Position numbers and translations under genes: made by a program
DNA from: Saprospiraceae bacterium
Lineage (GTDB): Bacteria; Bacteroidota; Bacteroidia; Chitinophagales; Saprospiraceae
Assembly (NCBI GenBank): GCA_022841505.1
Contig: JALHRK010000018.1
Location: 1-38,286 of the forward strand
Direction of reading: 5' to 3'
DNA: 38,286 nt
Part shown: positions 1-7,252 of the stretch, piece by piece
Numbering within the stretch: the stretch's first letter is position 1
Layout: each line of letters begins with the position of its first letter
Notes under the pieces: model-generated
Told to the model about the DNA's origin: nothing
The model's database searches: none
Seen by the model: the letters and a program-made list of their open reading frames with translations, nothing else

Positions 1-196
1 GGACTGACCACTACCAATGGCGTAACGAGGCCTTTTTAGTGCAGCTTATCCATCCCGTTAGTGCGAGCTCTTGGCCTTTCGTTTCCTCCAGACCAATCGC
101 ACCTCCTTCAAGCTGATCGACATCTTGGCTCGTGTGGCTCTTCCATCCACATAGGCTTTTAATTGTTTATATTTGCCGCACGCCTCGTGGCGCACC
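1..196. other. Left-edge stretch without a recognised gene
   Basis: No confident gene is visible. On the minus strand a frame stays open from the repeat at about 205 down to a TAA at 58-60 and ends in a very basic tail (RLVWRKRKAKSSH). It could be the 3' end of a decayed gene, but no start or family was recognised. Confidence 0.3.
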
Positions 197-310
197 GGAG
201 TTTCGCGTAGTAAACACAGAGTTTCGCGGAGTTAGGTTCCGCGAAACTTATGTACGGAGTCTTTAAACCTCACTCAGCGAAACTCCTTTTACTCCGTGGA
301 ACTCCGTGGA
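197..310. repeat. Nested inverted repeat rich in GGAGTTTC/ACTCCGTG
   Basis: Outer arms GGAGTTTCGC (197-206) and GCGAAACTCC (277-286) enclose inner arms AGTTTCGCGGA (220-230) and TCCGCGAAACT (238-248). The motif ACTCCGTGGA follows. The element sits just past the stop codon of the CocE-type gene, so it may also end its transcript. A related element with the same nested design lies at 9748-9825, also just past a minus-strand stop codon. Confidence 0.7.
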
Positions 311-336
311 ATTTTTTAAATTCAGGTTGCCACAAT

Positions 337-2235
337 TTATTCCTCCACCAACACCCCAATCTTCGAAGGCCGCGCAGCATCGTGGTACACCCGCTGGGTG
401 GCTTTGATGAAATCGCTGTCGCTGCAATTGTAGATGTCTACAAACTGCTGCGGGTTGCGGTCGGCGATCGGGAACCAGGAATATTGCACCTGCACCATAA
501 TGCGGTGGCCTTTTTTGAACGTGTGGCAAACGTCGGGCAGGGTGAACGGCACGCGCTCCACTTTGCCGGGTTTCATCGCTTCCGGTTTTTCAAAACTGTT
601 GCGGAAACGGCCCCGCATGATTTCGCCGCGCACCAGCATCTGGTAGCCCGACATCGGCACTGCCGACTTCGGATCGGCGGGCGTGTCGTCGGGGAACACG
701 TCAATGAGTTTCACCACATAATCGGCATCAGTGCCGGTGGTGGACACGAACAAATCAGCGTTCAACGGGCCGGTCAGGGTGATGTCTTCTGTCAGGATTT
801 CTGTTTTGTACACCATCACATCCGGGCGGCGGGCGGCAAAACGCTGGTCGTCGTCCATATATTCCGCAGTGCGTTGGAGATGGACGTCTTCGGTGTAAGG
901 CACCGGGCGGGCCGGGTCGCTGACGCATTCGTCGTAGCTTTCTTTAGCCGTTGGCGCGTCAAAAGACAATTCGCCATTTGCGTGAAAATACAGGTTGCGG
1001 GCCGTGGCATTGCGCGGCGGCCAGGCATCGTAGCGCTTCCACTCGTTGGCGCCGGTAGCAAAAACGAGCGCTTCCGGCAAGTCCGCTTTCCCTTTATCTT
1101 TCAGGTAATAATTGAAAAACGGCAACTCGATGTTTTGGCGGTAATAGACCGACACGCGGCTGCCAAAATCCACATTGCCAAGGCGTTGGCCAGTTTCGCG
1201 CGACCACCCACCGTGTACCCAGGGCCCCATCACGATGCGGTTGTCGGCGCCCGGGTTCTGCTTTTCAATGGCCTGGTAGGTGGCCCAGGCGCCAAAGCAG
1301 TCTTCTGCGTCGAACAGGCCGCCGACAGTCAGGACGGCGGGTTTTACGTTCTTCAGGTGGGCCCGGATGTTTCGGGCTTTCCAGAACTCGTCGAGGTTGG
1401 GGTGCGACATCAGGTCATTCCAGAAGCCTACGCCTTTCATGTATTTGTTGGTGAAGTTTTTCAACGCGCCCATTTCCAAATAGAACTTGTAATTGTCCTG
1501 GGTCGGAAACTCGAAGCGCGGACTGCTTTCTGTGGTCGGCTTCGGGCGCGGCTGGCCAAAGGAATAATAAAAAGCAAATGCATCCATCATCATGAATGCG
1601 CCGTTGTGGTGAAAATCATCGCCAACGAACCAATCGGTGACGGGCGCTTGCGGCGAAACGGCTTTTACCGCCGGGTGCGCATCCGGAATAGACGCCGAAG
1701 CATAAAACCCGGGGTAAGAAATGCCGAAAATGCCGACGCGGCCATTGTTGTTGGGCACGTTTTTGAGCAGCCAGTCTACCGTGTCGTAGGTATCGCTGCT
1801 TTCATCGGTTGCGTTTCCGGTTTTTTTCGGGTTGTGCGGGCGGATGTCCACAAAGTCGCCTTCGCTCATGTAGCGCCCGCGCACATCCTGAAAGACAATG
1901 ATGTAGCCTTCGCGCGCCAGGTGGATGTACTGCAAAAGGCGACTGGAATATTGGTCTTCTCCATACGGCGCGCAGGAATAGGGCGTCCGAATCAGGAGGA
2001 AGGGATAGGGTTTCGATTGGTCTTTGGGCGCATAGATGGCCGTGAACAGCTTGATGCCGTCGCGCACGGGGACCAGGCGTTCGGTTTTGGTGTAATGTGC
2101 GCTGATGAAGACGGAGTCTTCGAAAGTGCCGGTTTGGGCCAGTGCAGGTGTGGATGGTGCAAGCAACCAGCATACAAAGGCGATCAAGGATAACACGCGG
2201 GGCAACGCCAACGCGCGGGCAAAAGATGCAATCAT
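337..2235 (-). CDS. Secreted CocE/NonD-type S15 acyl hydrolase
   Basis: This is a serine hydrolase of the CocE/NonD family (alpha/beta hydrolase plus C-terminal jelly-roll domain), which cleaves esters or amides such as acyl-amino acid or peptide bonds; the substrate cannot be read from sequence. The ATG at 2235 gives 632 aa with a signal peptide ending near ALA-Q (residues 1-34), so the enzyme is exported. The catalytic triad is visible: Ser173 in GISYPG, Asp309 in GGLFD and His341 in GPWVHGG. The C-terminal third (from about 400) matches the X-Pro dipeptidyl-peptidase C-terminal fold. An upstream in-frame start at 2391 would add 52 residues ahead of the signal peptide and is unlikely. It is transcribed alone, leftwards. 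Confidence 0.9.
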   Translation of the reverse strand: MIASFARALALPRVLSLIAFVCWLLAPSTPALAQTGTFEDSVFISAHYTKTERLVPVRDGIKLFTAIYAPKDQSKPYPFLLIRTPYSCAPYGEDQYSSRLLQYIHLAREGYIIVFQDVRGRYMSEGDFVDIRPHNPKKTGNATDESSDTYDTVDWLLKNVPNNNGRVGIFGISYPGFYASASIPDAHPAVKAVSPQAPVTDWFVGDDFHHNGAFMMMDAFAFYYSFGQPRPKPTTESSPRFEFPTQDNYKFYLEMGALKNFTNKYMKGVGFWNDLMSHPNLDEFWKARNIRAHLKNVKPAVLTVGGLFDAEDCFGAWATYQAIEKQNPGADNRIVMGPWVHGGWSRETGQRLGNVDFGSRVSVYYRQNIELPFFNYYLKDKGKADLPEALVFATGANEWKRYDAWPPRNATARNLYFHANGELSFDAPTAKESYDECVSDPARPVPYTEDVHLQRTAEYMDDDQRFAARRPDVMVYKTEILTEDITLTGPLNADLFVSTTGTDADYVVKLIDVFPDDTPADPKSAVPMSGYQMLVRGEIMRGRFRNSFEKPEAMKPGKVERVPFTLPDVCHTFKKGHRIMVQVQYSWFPIADRNPQQFVDIYNCSDSDFIKATQRVYHDAARPSKIGVLVEE

Positions 2236-2255
2236 TTCGTTGTGTTTTAGGGGAA

Positions 2256-2285
2256 TGAAGGTAGGGAAATTAGGGAAAATGTCAA
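2256..2285 (-). promoter_or_regulatory. Putative promoter of the CocE-type gene
   Basis: On the minus strand, TTG (2283-2285) is followed after 19 bases by TACCTTCA (2256-2263), resembling the Bacteroidota -33/-7 pair (TTG, TAnnTTTG) with two mismatches in the -7 box. It lies about 20 bases ahead of the chosen ATG and supports that start. Confidence 0.4.
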
Positions 2286-2550
2286 GGGGTAACTTAAAAA
2301 AGCCGGTGTGATTGAAAATTTGAAATCCCTGATTATATTTACATAGTTTAACCACCATAAGATGAACCGAATGCCTTTTCTTTCCTGTCACTTATCGGCT
2401 CAGCAGAGCGTACCTCAATGCCTTTACTGCCGCGAACATTGTCCCTTATCTTCTATTTCTCAAAAACTGGCTAGCCCGTTACAATAGACAATATTGGTCA
2501 GAAATTCCAACTGCAATATCCATTCTATCACTTTTTAAAATCTTACACAG
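2286..2550. other. Intergenic stretch, nothing recognised
   Basis: This stretch lies between divergent genes. It holds no open frame with recognisable content, and no clear -7 box was found for the downstream lipoprotein gene. Confidence 0.5.
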
Positions 2551-3012
2551 ATGAAAAACCATCAATTCATTCTCGGCGCAATCATTTTGGCTTTTCTCTT
2601 AATCGGCTGCCAAAACACGCCCGACAACGCAACGAAAGAGGAGAAAGCAGCCATCATCAAAATGCTGGAAGCCGATACAAAGGCATTTTTGGCAGGCGAT
2701 GTGGCAGGTTTGAAAAACACCTGGTCATTCACGCCAGCCACCCGCGGCATGGCGGTTTCGCCCGATGGTCAAAGAATATACGGCGGCAGCGGCGACGAAA
2801 TGCTGAAATGGGTTGAAGCCATCAAACCAACCGAAATCACTTTTGCCAATTCCAATTACAACATCCACATCAACGGCAACATGGCTTGGGCAACTTTCGA
2901 TCAGACACGTACCCAGCCCGACAAGTCCTCCTCCACCACGCACGAGGTGCGCTGCATGGAAAAAATCAATAGCAATTGGCGGATTGTGGTCGTAGCATCG
3001 CAGGCGATTTGA
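2551..3012 (+). CDS. Small NTF2-like (SnoaL/DUF4440-type) lipoprotein
   Basis: The 153 aa product has a lipoprotein signal (hydrophobic residues 5-18, lipobox LIGC, Cys20), so it is probably anchored in the envelope. After a short linker it runs as helix (EEKAAIIKMLEADTKAFLAGD), a pocket segment and paired strands (MAWATFDQT, WRIVVVASQ). That is the helix and beta-sheet order of the NTF2-like/SnoaL/DUF4440 fold. Such proteins serve as small-molecule binding or enzyme scaffolds; no catalytic function can be assigned here. It stands alone and is followed by a strong hairpin at 3038-3074. The family call rests on the pattern only. Confidence 0.65.
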   Translation: MKNHQFILGAIILAFLLIGCQNTPDNATKEEKAAIIKMLEADTKAFLAGDVAGLKNTWSFTPATRGMAVSPDGQRIYGGSGDEMLKWVEAIKPTEITFANSNYNIHINGNMAWATFDQTRTQPDKSSSTTHEVRCMEKINSNWRIVVVASQAI

Positions 3013-3037
3013 GGGTTTTTTAGATTCAAAAGTAATT

Positions 3038-3074
3038 TTTAGAGCTTGTTCGGGAATCCCGAACAAGCTCTAAA
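3038..3074. terminator. 17 bp perfect hairpin, likely bidirectional terminator
   Basis: Arms 3038-3054 and 3058-3074 pair perfectly around a 3-base loop. The stem contains AGCTTGTTCGGG and its complement. It lies 25 bases after the lipoprotein stop codon, with a T-rich run on the left and A/T-rich sequence on the right. A sister hairpin with the same design is at 15717-15754. Confidence 0.7.
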
Positions 3075-3082
3075 TTTAAACC

Positions 3083-3214
3083 ATGAAAAAAATCCTGTTT
3101 TTGATCGCTTTGCCATTCCTGATGGCAAGGACAGACCATGTGTTTTCTTTGATACCAATTTGTAAGCACGGTGCGATGGGTTGTAAACGCGCCCGCGAAA
3201 AGAGATTAAAGTAG
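3083..3214 (+). pseudogene. Signal-peptide-bearing gene fragment (43 codons)
   Basis: The ATG at 3083 opens a 43-codon frame that begins like a signal peptide (MKKILFLIALPFLMA). It then turns into an unlikely cysteine- and arginine-rich tail and stops at TAG (3212-3214). It looks like the 5' end of an exported-protein gene whose body has been lost. It could instead be a real small peptide; nothing in the sequence decides this. Confidence 0.35.
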
Positions 3215-3229
3215 GTGTTATACGGGATG

Positions 3230-3260
3230 TTGATTAAACAATAGTTTTTCGTTACTTTTG
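3230..3260 (+). promoter_or_regulatory. Bacteroidota-type promoter
   Basis: TTG at 3230-3232 is followed after 20 bases by TACTTTTG at 3253-3260, a full match to the TAnnTTTG -7 box. It lies just ahead of the gene fragment at 3270-3413. It may now drive the beta-lactamase-like gene at 3443 through a leader of about 180 bases. Confidence 0.6.
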
Positions 3261-3269
3261 TAATGATAA

Positions 3270-3413
3270 GCAGCATCTATTTTAGCACTTTTTATTTCAG
3301 CTCAAATATTTTCTCAGGAATTTAATCTTCCTGAAAACTATGAGCTAAACATCCCTAATGACTACACTAAATACGAACAAGACGTATTTAGTGTCTTGTT
3401 CGTGTTCTTTTGA
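3270..3413 (+). pseudogene. Decayed 5' fragment of an exported-protein gene
   Basis: In the frame starting at 3270 the sequence reads ASILALFISAQIFSQ, the hydrophobic core and cleavage site of a signal peptide. It continues as EFNLPENYELNIPNDYTKYE, which looks like a mature N-terminus. The frame has no start codon: an ATG at 3263 is one base out of frame, suggesting a frameshift. Coding sense is lost after about 3383, where a fold-back sequence begins, and the frame ends at TGA 3411-3413. I read it as the remnant of a truncated gene behind an intact promoter. Confidence 0.5.
3364..3403. repeat. Interlocked inverted repeats (A-B-A'-B')
   Basis: ACACTAAATAC (3364-3374) pairs with GTATTTAGTGT (3384-3394), while ACGAACAAGAC (3373-3383) pairs with GTCTTGTTCGT (3393-3403). 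The two 11 bp stems interlock in the order of an H-type pseudoknot and share two bases at each junction, so both cannot form completely at once. Confidence 0.7.
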
Positions 3414-3442
3414 AAGTCTATCACAAACGATCAATCAAAAAA

Positions 3443-4741
3443 ATGCAAGCACTCAAAAGCAAACAGCTCAAGATAAACGCAGGTCTCTCTATTATTTATG
3501 CCCTACTTTTTTTTGTTGGTTGTAAAACAATCAACAACCAGTCCATCCAAAATCAAACCAGCGCCAATTACATCTTATTGGATTCCCTGAATTTGGAATT
3601 GGAAGACGTACTTCAAAAAAGTATAATGCCAGGATTTGCAGTCTCCATTGTTCATCAGGATAAAATAACCTTTGCCAAGGGGTTTGGTTATGCCGACCTC
3701 AAAAACAAAACGCCGTTTACAGATAAGACCATTAATTGCATTGCTTCCATTTCAAAAACATTCATTGGATTGGCGATCATGCAACTGGTGGACGCCGGTA
3801 AATTGAGCTTAGATGAGCCCATCAATTCCATTTTGCCGTATAAGGTGATCCATCCATTTTATCCGGATAAACCAATCACCGTGCGGCATTTGGTCACGCA
3901 TACCTCAACGCTCACCCAGGAATTTGACCCTGAAGATGCCGGGGAAGCGACCATTTTTTTATTGGAAGATTTTAAAGAAACCGCTGATACGCCCGAGGAG
4001 TTTAAAAAAGCCATCACCTACTACAAAATGGGTAAGCCGATTTCCATAGACCAGCACATCCAAAAATTTACCCAGCCTTCGGGAAACTGGTATTCAAAAA
4101 GCAATTTTGAAAACCATCCGCCCGGTGAAAAATTCGATTATACGAACCTGGGCGCTGTGGTCGCCGCTCGTATTGTGGAAATCAAATCGGGTATGTCTTT
4201 TGAGGCCTATACAAAAGAGCACATTTTTGAACCTCTCAATATGACCAAAACGAGCTGGCATTATACAGGTTCAGATGCTTCGCTGTTGACGAAAATTTAC
4301 ATGCCGGATAACCGGAGAAACCCTACCGCGGCTTTAGAACATCCTAAATACGAAATGACCGATTATCCGGCGGGCGGATTAAAAACAAATATTGCTGATT
4401 TAAGCAAATACCTGATTGAAATCATGAAAGGATATAATGGAAACGGGAAACTGCTGAGCAAAAACTCTTTTCAAACCCTGCTAAACCCACAATTGCCCGA
4501 TTCGTGTTTTGAAAATAGAAATGATTATCCATTTAATGACCAATATGGCGTTGGCGTATTTTGGGCTATTTCTGCTGCCGGCTACCGATTGCATAATGGA
4601 GGTTCAATCGGCGTTTATTCCTTTATTTATTTTGATCCTAAAACACAAAGCGGCGCCTTGTCTTTTTGCAACCTTCCTGTTGATGATTTTGGAAAAGTGA
4701 GGGATGTTATTCATAAGTATCAAAAATTATTGAGTCATTAA
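3443..4741 (+). CDS. Class C beta-lactamase-like serine hydrolase, lipoprotein
   Basis: The product belongs to the beta-lactamase/penicillin-binding-protein-like serine hydrolase family (PF00144), which contains esterases, D-amino-acid peptidases and true AmpC enzymes. The ATG at 3443 gives 432 aa with a lipobox (FVGC, Cys27); a TTG at 3410 would add 11 residues and overlaps the decayed fragment. All three active-site motifs are present: SxxK at Ser102-Lys105, YxN at Tyr233-Asn235 and HxG at His384-Gly386. With HxG rather than KTG, an esterase or peptidase is more likely than antibiotic resistance. It is the first of four closely spaced + strand genes, 42 bases ahead of a second beta-lactamase-like gene. 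Confidence 0.88.
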   Translation: MQALKSKQLKINAGLSIIYALLFFVGCKTINNQSIQNQTSANYILLDSLNLELEDVLQKSIMPGFAVSIVHQDKITFAKGFGYADLKNKTPFTDKTINCIASISKTFIGLAIMQLVDAGKLSLDEPINSILPYKVIHPFYPDKPITVRHLVTHTSTLTQEFDPEDAGEATIFLLEDFKETADTPEEFKKAITYYKMGKPISIDQHIQKFTQPSGNWYSKSNFENHPPGEKFDYTNLGAVVAARIVEIKSGMSFEAYTKEHIFEPLNMTKTSWHYTGSDASLLTKIYMPDNRRNPTAALEHPKYEMTDYPAGGLKTNIADLSKYLIEIMKGYNGNGKLLSKNSFQTLLNPQLPDSCFENRNDYPFNDQYGVGVFWAISAAGYRLHNGGSIGVYSFIYFDPKTQSGALSFCNLPVDDFGKVRDVIHKYQKLLSH

Positions 4742-4783
4742 GGGGGTGCTCTTAACTATAGTTCGCTAAAAAAATAAATTAAC

Positions 4784-6769
4784 ATGTATAAACTTCCCAT
4801 AATTGCTCTCTTTTCGTTTGCGATATTATGCAATATTGCGGCATCTCAAACCTTGAACGACCGTCAACTCACGGCAGAAATTGACAAGCTACTTTCTTCT
4901 CAATTCAAAGAAAATGAACCGGGTGCAGAAATATTGATTGCTCGAAAAGGTCAGGTTTTTTACAAAAAAGCCTTCGGCATGGCTAATCTGGAGTTAAATA
5001 TTCCGATGAAGCCTGATATGGTTTTTCGTATAGGCTCTTTAACTAAGCAATTCACCGCAGTGGCCATCCTTCAATTGATGGAACAAGGAAAATTGAGCCT
5101 GCAGGATGAAATCACCAAGTTTATTCCCGATTATCCCATGCAAGGGCAACACATTACTATTGAACACCTGCTGACGCACACTTCAGGCATTAAACCTTAC
5201 ACCTCAATGGAAGAGATGAGCGAAATTCGCAGGAAAGATATGAATCCAAATGAAGTGATTGATTTTTTTAAAAACCAGCCGATGGATTTTGTCCCAGGCA
5301 CAAAATGGAAATACAATAACTCTGGTTATTTTTTGCTGGGTTATATCATTGAGGTAATCACTAAAAAACCCTATTCTACTTATCTGGAAGATAACTTTAT
5401 TAAACCACTTGGACTGTCCGATACCTATTATGGCAGCGACACACGAATCATAAAGAACAGGGTTGGGGCTTATGATAAAGATAATGATGGTTTTGTGAAT
5501 GCAGAGATGATGAGTATGAAGATCCCATATGCCGGAGGGGCCATGCAATCAACGGTAGCGGATTTATTTAAATGGCATCAAGCCCTTCTTGCCAATCAAT
5601 TGCTAAAAAAAGAAACCCTTGATCAGGCATTTAAGTCTTATGTTTTGTCCGATGGCAAGCTCGCCAATTATGGTTATGGATGGTTTCAGGGTAAAATTCA
5701 GGGAAGTGCCACGGTTGAACACACCGGGAGTATCAATGGATTCAGGACAATGGAACTTTACCTGCCAGCAGAAGATGTATTTATAGCAATTTTTTCCAAC
5801 TGCTATTGTCATCCACGGCCGGTAGAACTCGTTTCCAAAATAGCGGCTTTGTGCATTGGGAAACCTTATTCTGGCCAGACAATTACCAATAACCCAACAA
5901 ACATTTTAACCAGGGACAGCATAAAATCGAGTATGGACGGCACTGCACAGACCATCTACTATTATAAATCAACTGCTAAAAAAAGCATGCCTTTGGTGGT
6001 TCAACTTCACTCCTGGAGTTATTCGGCTGATTCCTTAAAGACGGTGGGGCTGGATATGGAAACCATATCAAAAAATTACAACTACTTGTTCCCGGATTTT
6101 AGAGGCATAAATAATCACATAAAAGCATGTTGCAGCAATTATGTAATCGCTGATCTGGACGAAGCAATTGACTGGGCGCTGAAAAACATGAATGTTGACC
6201 GGAAGCAAATTTATATCGTAGGATTTAGCGGCGGAGGGTATGCCACCTTGGCGATGTATATGAAATCCCGTCATAAGATAAAAGCATTTTCAGCCTGGGT
6301 TCCAATTGCTGATCTGGAAAGTTGGTATGGAGAATCTGTGGATAGAAAAAATAAATATTCGGCAGAGATCATAAAATGTACAACTGAAACTGAATCCTTC
6401 GACGCTTTGAAGGCAAGAGACCGGTCGCCTCAATTTTGGGAAACGCCCGTTAAAAAAAGAAGGAAAAGCACCATCCAAATATTTGCCGGAATTCAGGACG
6501 GCCACACTGGACCTGTCCCCATCTCACAATCGGTTAATTTTTACAATAAATTACTATCCAATCATGGAATAGCGGACAGTTTGCTATATGTTTCCCCGAC
6601 AGACTTAGATTACATGCTGAAACAGCAAACCTTTAACGTTTCAACCGATTTAAAGATTGGGGACAGAATTATTTACTACCAAAAAAAATCAGGAAGGATT
6701 ATGCTTACTATCTTTGACGGTGGGCATGAAATGCTGAGCAAAGAAGTGTTTGAATATTTGAACAAATGA
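4784..6769 (+). CDS. Exported fusion: class C beta-lactamase-like domain plus alpha/beta hydrolase
   Basis: This 661 aa protein has a cleavable signal peptide (residues 1-21, NIAAS-Q). Residues 25-360 form a complete PF00144 serine hydrolase domain: SxxK at Ser85-Lys88, YxN at Tyr177-Asn179, HxG at His313-Gly315. Residues 385-660 form a separate alpha/beta hydrolase resembling the prolyl oligopeptidase or acetyl-xylan-esterase type. Its nucleophile elbow is GFSGG (Ser482), an acidic candidate is Asp572 in IQDGHTG, and a final histidine is His648 in DGGHEM. Two different serine hydrolases in one exported chain suggest a two-step or bifunctional deacylation, which is inference. The stop codon directly abuts the next ATG, which points to co-transcription. 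Confidence 0.85.
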   Translation: MYKLPIIALFSFAILCNIAASQTLNDRQLTAEIDKLLSSQFKENEPGAEILIARKGQVFYKKAFGMANLELNIPMKPDMVFRIGSLTKQFTAVAILQLMEQGKLSLQDEITKFIPDYPMQGQHITIEHLLTHTSGIKPYTSMEEMSEIRRKDMNPNEVIDFFKNQPMDFVPGTKWKYNNSGYFLLGYIIEVITKKPYSTYLEDNFIKPLGLSDTYYGSDTRIIKNRVGAYDKDNDGFVNAEMMSMKIPYAGGAMQSTVADLFKWHQALLANQLLKKETLDQAFKSYVLSDGKLANYGYGWFQGKIQGSATVEHTGSINGFRTMELYLPAEDVFIAIFSNCYCHPRPVELVSKIAALCIGKPYSGQTITNNPTNILTRDSIKSSMDGTAQTIYYYKSTAKKSMPLVVQLHSWSYSADSLKTVGLDMETISKNYNYLFPDFRGINNHIKACCSNYVIADLDEAIDWALKNMNVDRKQIYIVGFSGGGYATLAMYMKSRHKIKAFSAWVPIADLESWYGESVDRKNKYSAEIIKCTTETESFDALKARDRSPQFWETPVKKRRKSTIQIFAGIQDGHTGPVPISQSVNFYNKLLSNHGIADSLLYVSPTDLDYMLKQQTFNVSTDLKIGDRIIYYQKKSGRIMLTIFDGGHEMLSKEVFEYLNK

Positions 6770-7234
6770 ATGGCTTCCAATTTATCAAAATACCACAAAA
6801 TGCACAACACAAGACCGCTCCATCCTGATTTCCAATACCTCTTAGACTTCAAAGACCAACCCCTCATTGATCTATTCTGCGATTTAAGGGCCTACCTATT
6901 AGCCTTATATCCCGACAGCAATGAGCTGCTGTACCATACCCACGCCTTAACCGCCGTTTTTTCAATTTCTGAAAAACTATCGGACGCCTTTTGCATGCTG
7001 CCCATTTACACCAATCATTTAAACCTGGGTTTTAACAAAGGCACCCTTTTAAAAGACCCGCACGGCTTATTAACAGGGACCGGCAATTTGATCCGGCATA
7101 TTGATGTGAAAACGCAAAGCGATTACCGCAACCCAAAAGTTGAAAGCCTGATCAAAGAAGCAATTGACTTTGCGATACAAGATATGGATAAACCCACGAA
7201 ATCAATGGGGAAGACAATTTCAAAGATTAAATAA
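6770..7234 (+). CDS. DUF1801 (YdhG-like) domain protein
   Basis: This 154 aa cytosolic protein has no signal peptide. It matches the DUF1801 pattern: an N-terminal helical part, then YTNHLNLGFNKGTLLKDPHGLLTGTGNLIRHI, the conserved block of the family (about residues 80-111), and a C-terminal helix. Members are small proteins of unknown biochemical role. The start is ambiguous: the ATG at 6770 directly follows the TGA of the upstream gene, while an internal ATG at 6800 begins closer to the conserved region. Placement between two hydrolase genes with no gap suggests one transcript. Confidence 0.75.
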   Translation: MASNLSKYHKMHNTRPLHPDFQYLLDFKDQPLIDLFCDLRAYLLALYPDSNELLYHTHALTAVFSISEKLSDAFCMLPIYTNHLNLGFNKGTLLKDPHGLLTGTGNLIRHIDVKTQSDYRNPKVESLIKEAIDFAIQDMDKPTKSMGKTISKIK

Positions 7235-7252
7235 TATCTAAAATGATCAACC

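Noticed and set aside
1-210. Transposase remnant at the left edge
   Set aside because: A minus-strand frame with a basic end is open to position 58, but I could not recognise any transposase motif or inverted terminal repeats.
250-2193. A 647-codon open frame on the + strand
   Set aside because: It is fully antisense to the CocE-type gene, which has a signal peptide, triad and family length. The antisense product has no recognisable motif and a composition typical of a shadow frame.
3443-6769. Antibiotic-resistance beta-lactamases
   Set aside because: Both domains carry HxG instead of the KTG motif usual in AmpC enzymes, so esterase or peptidase activity is more likely.
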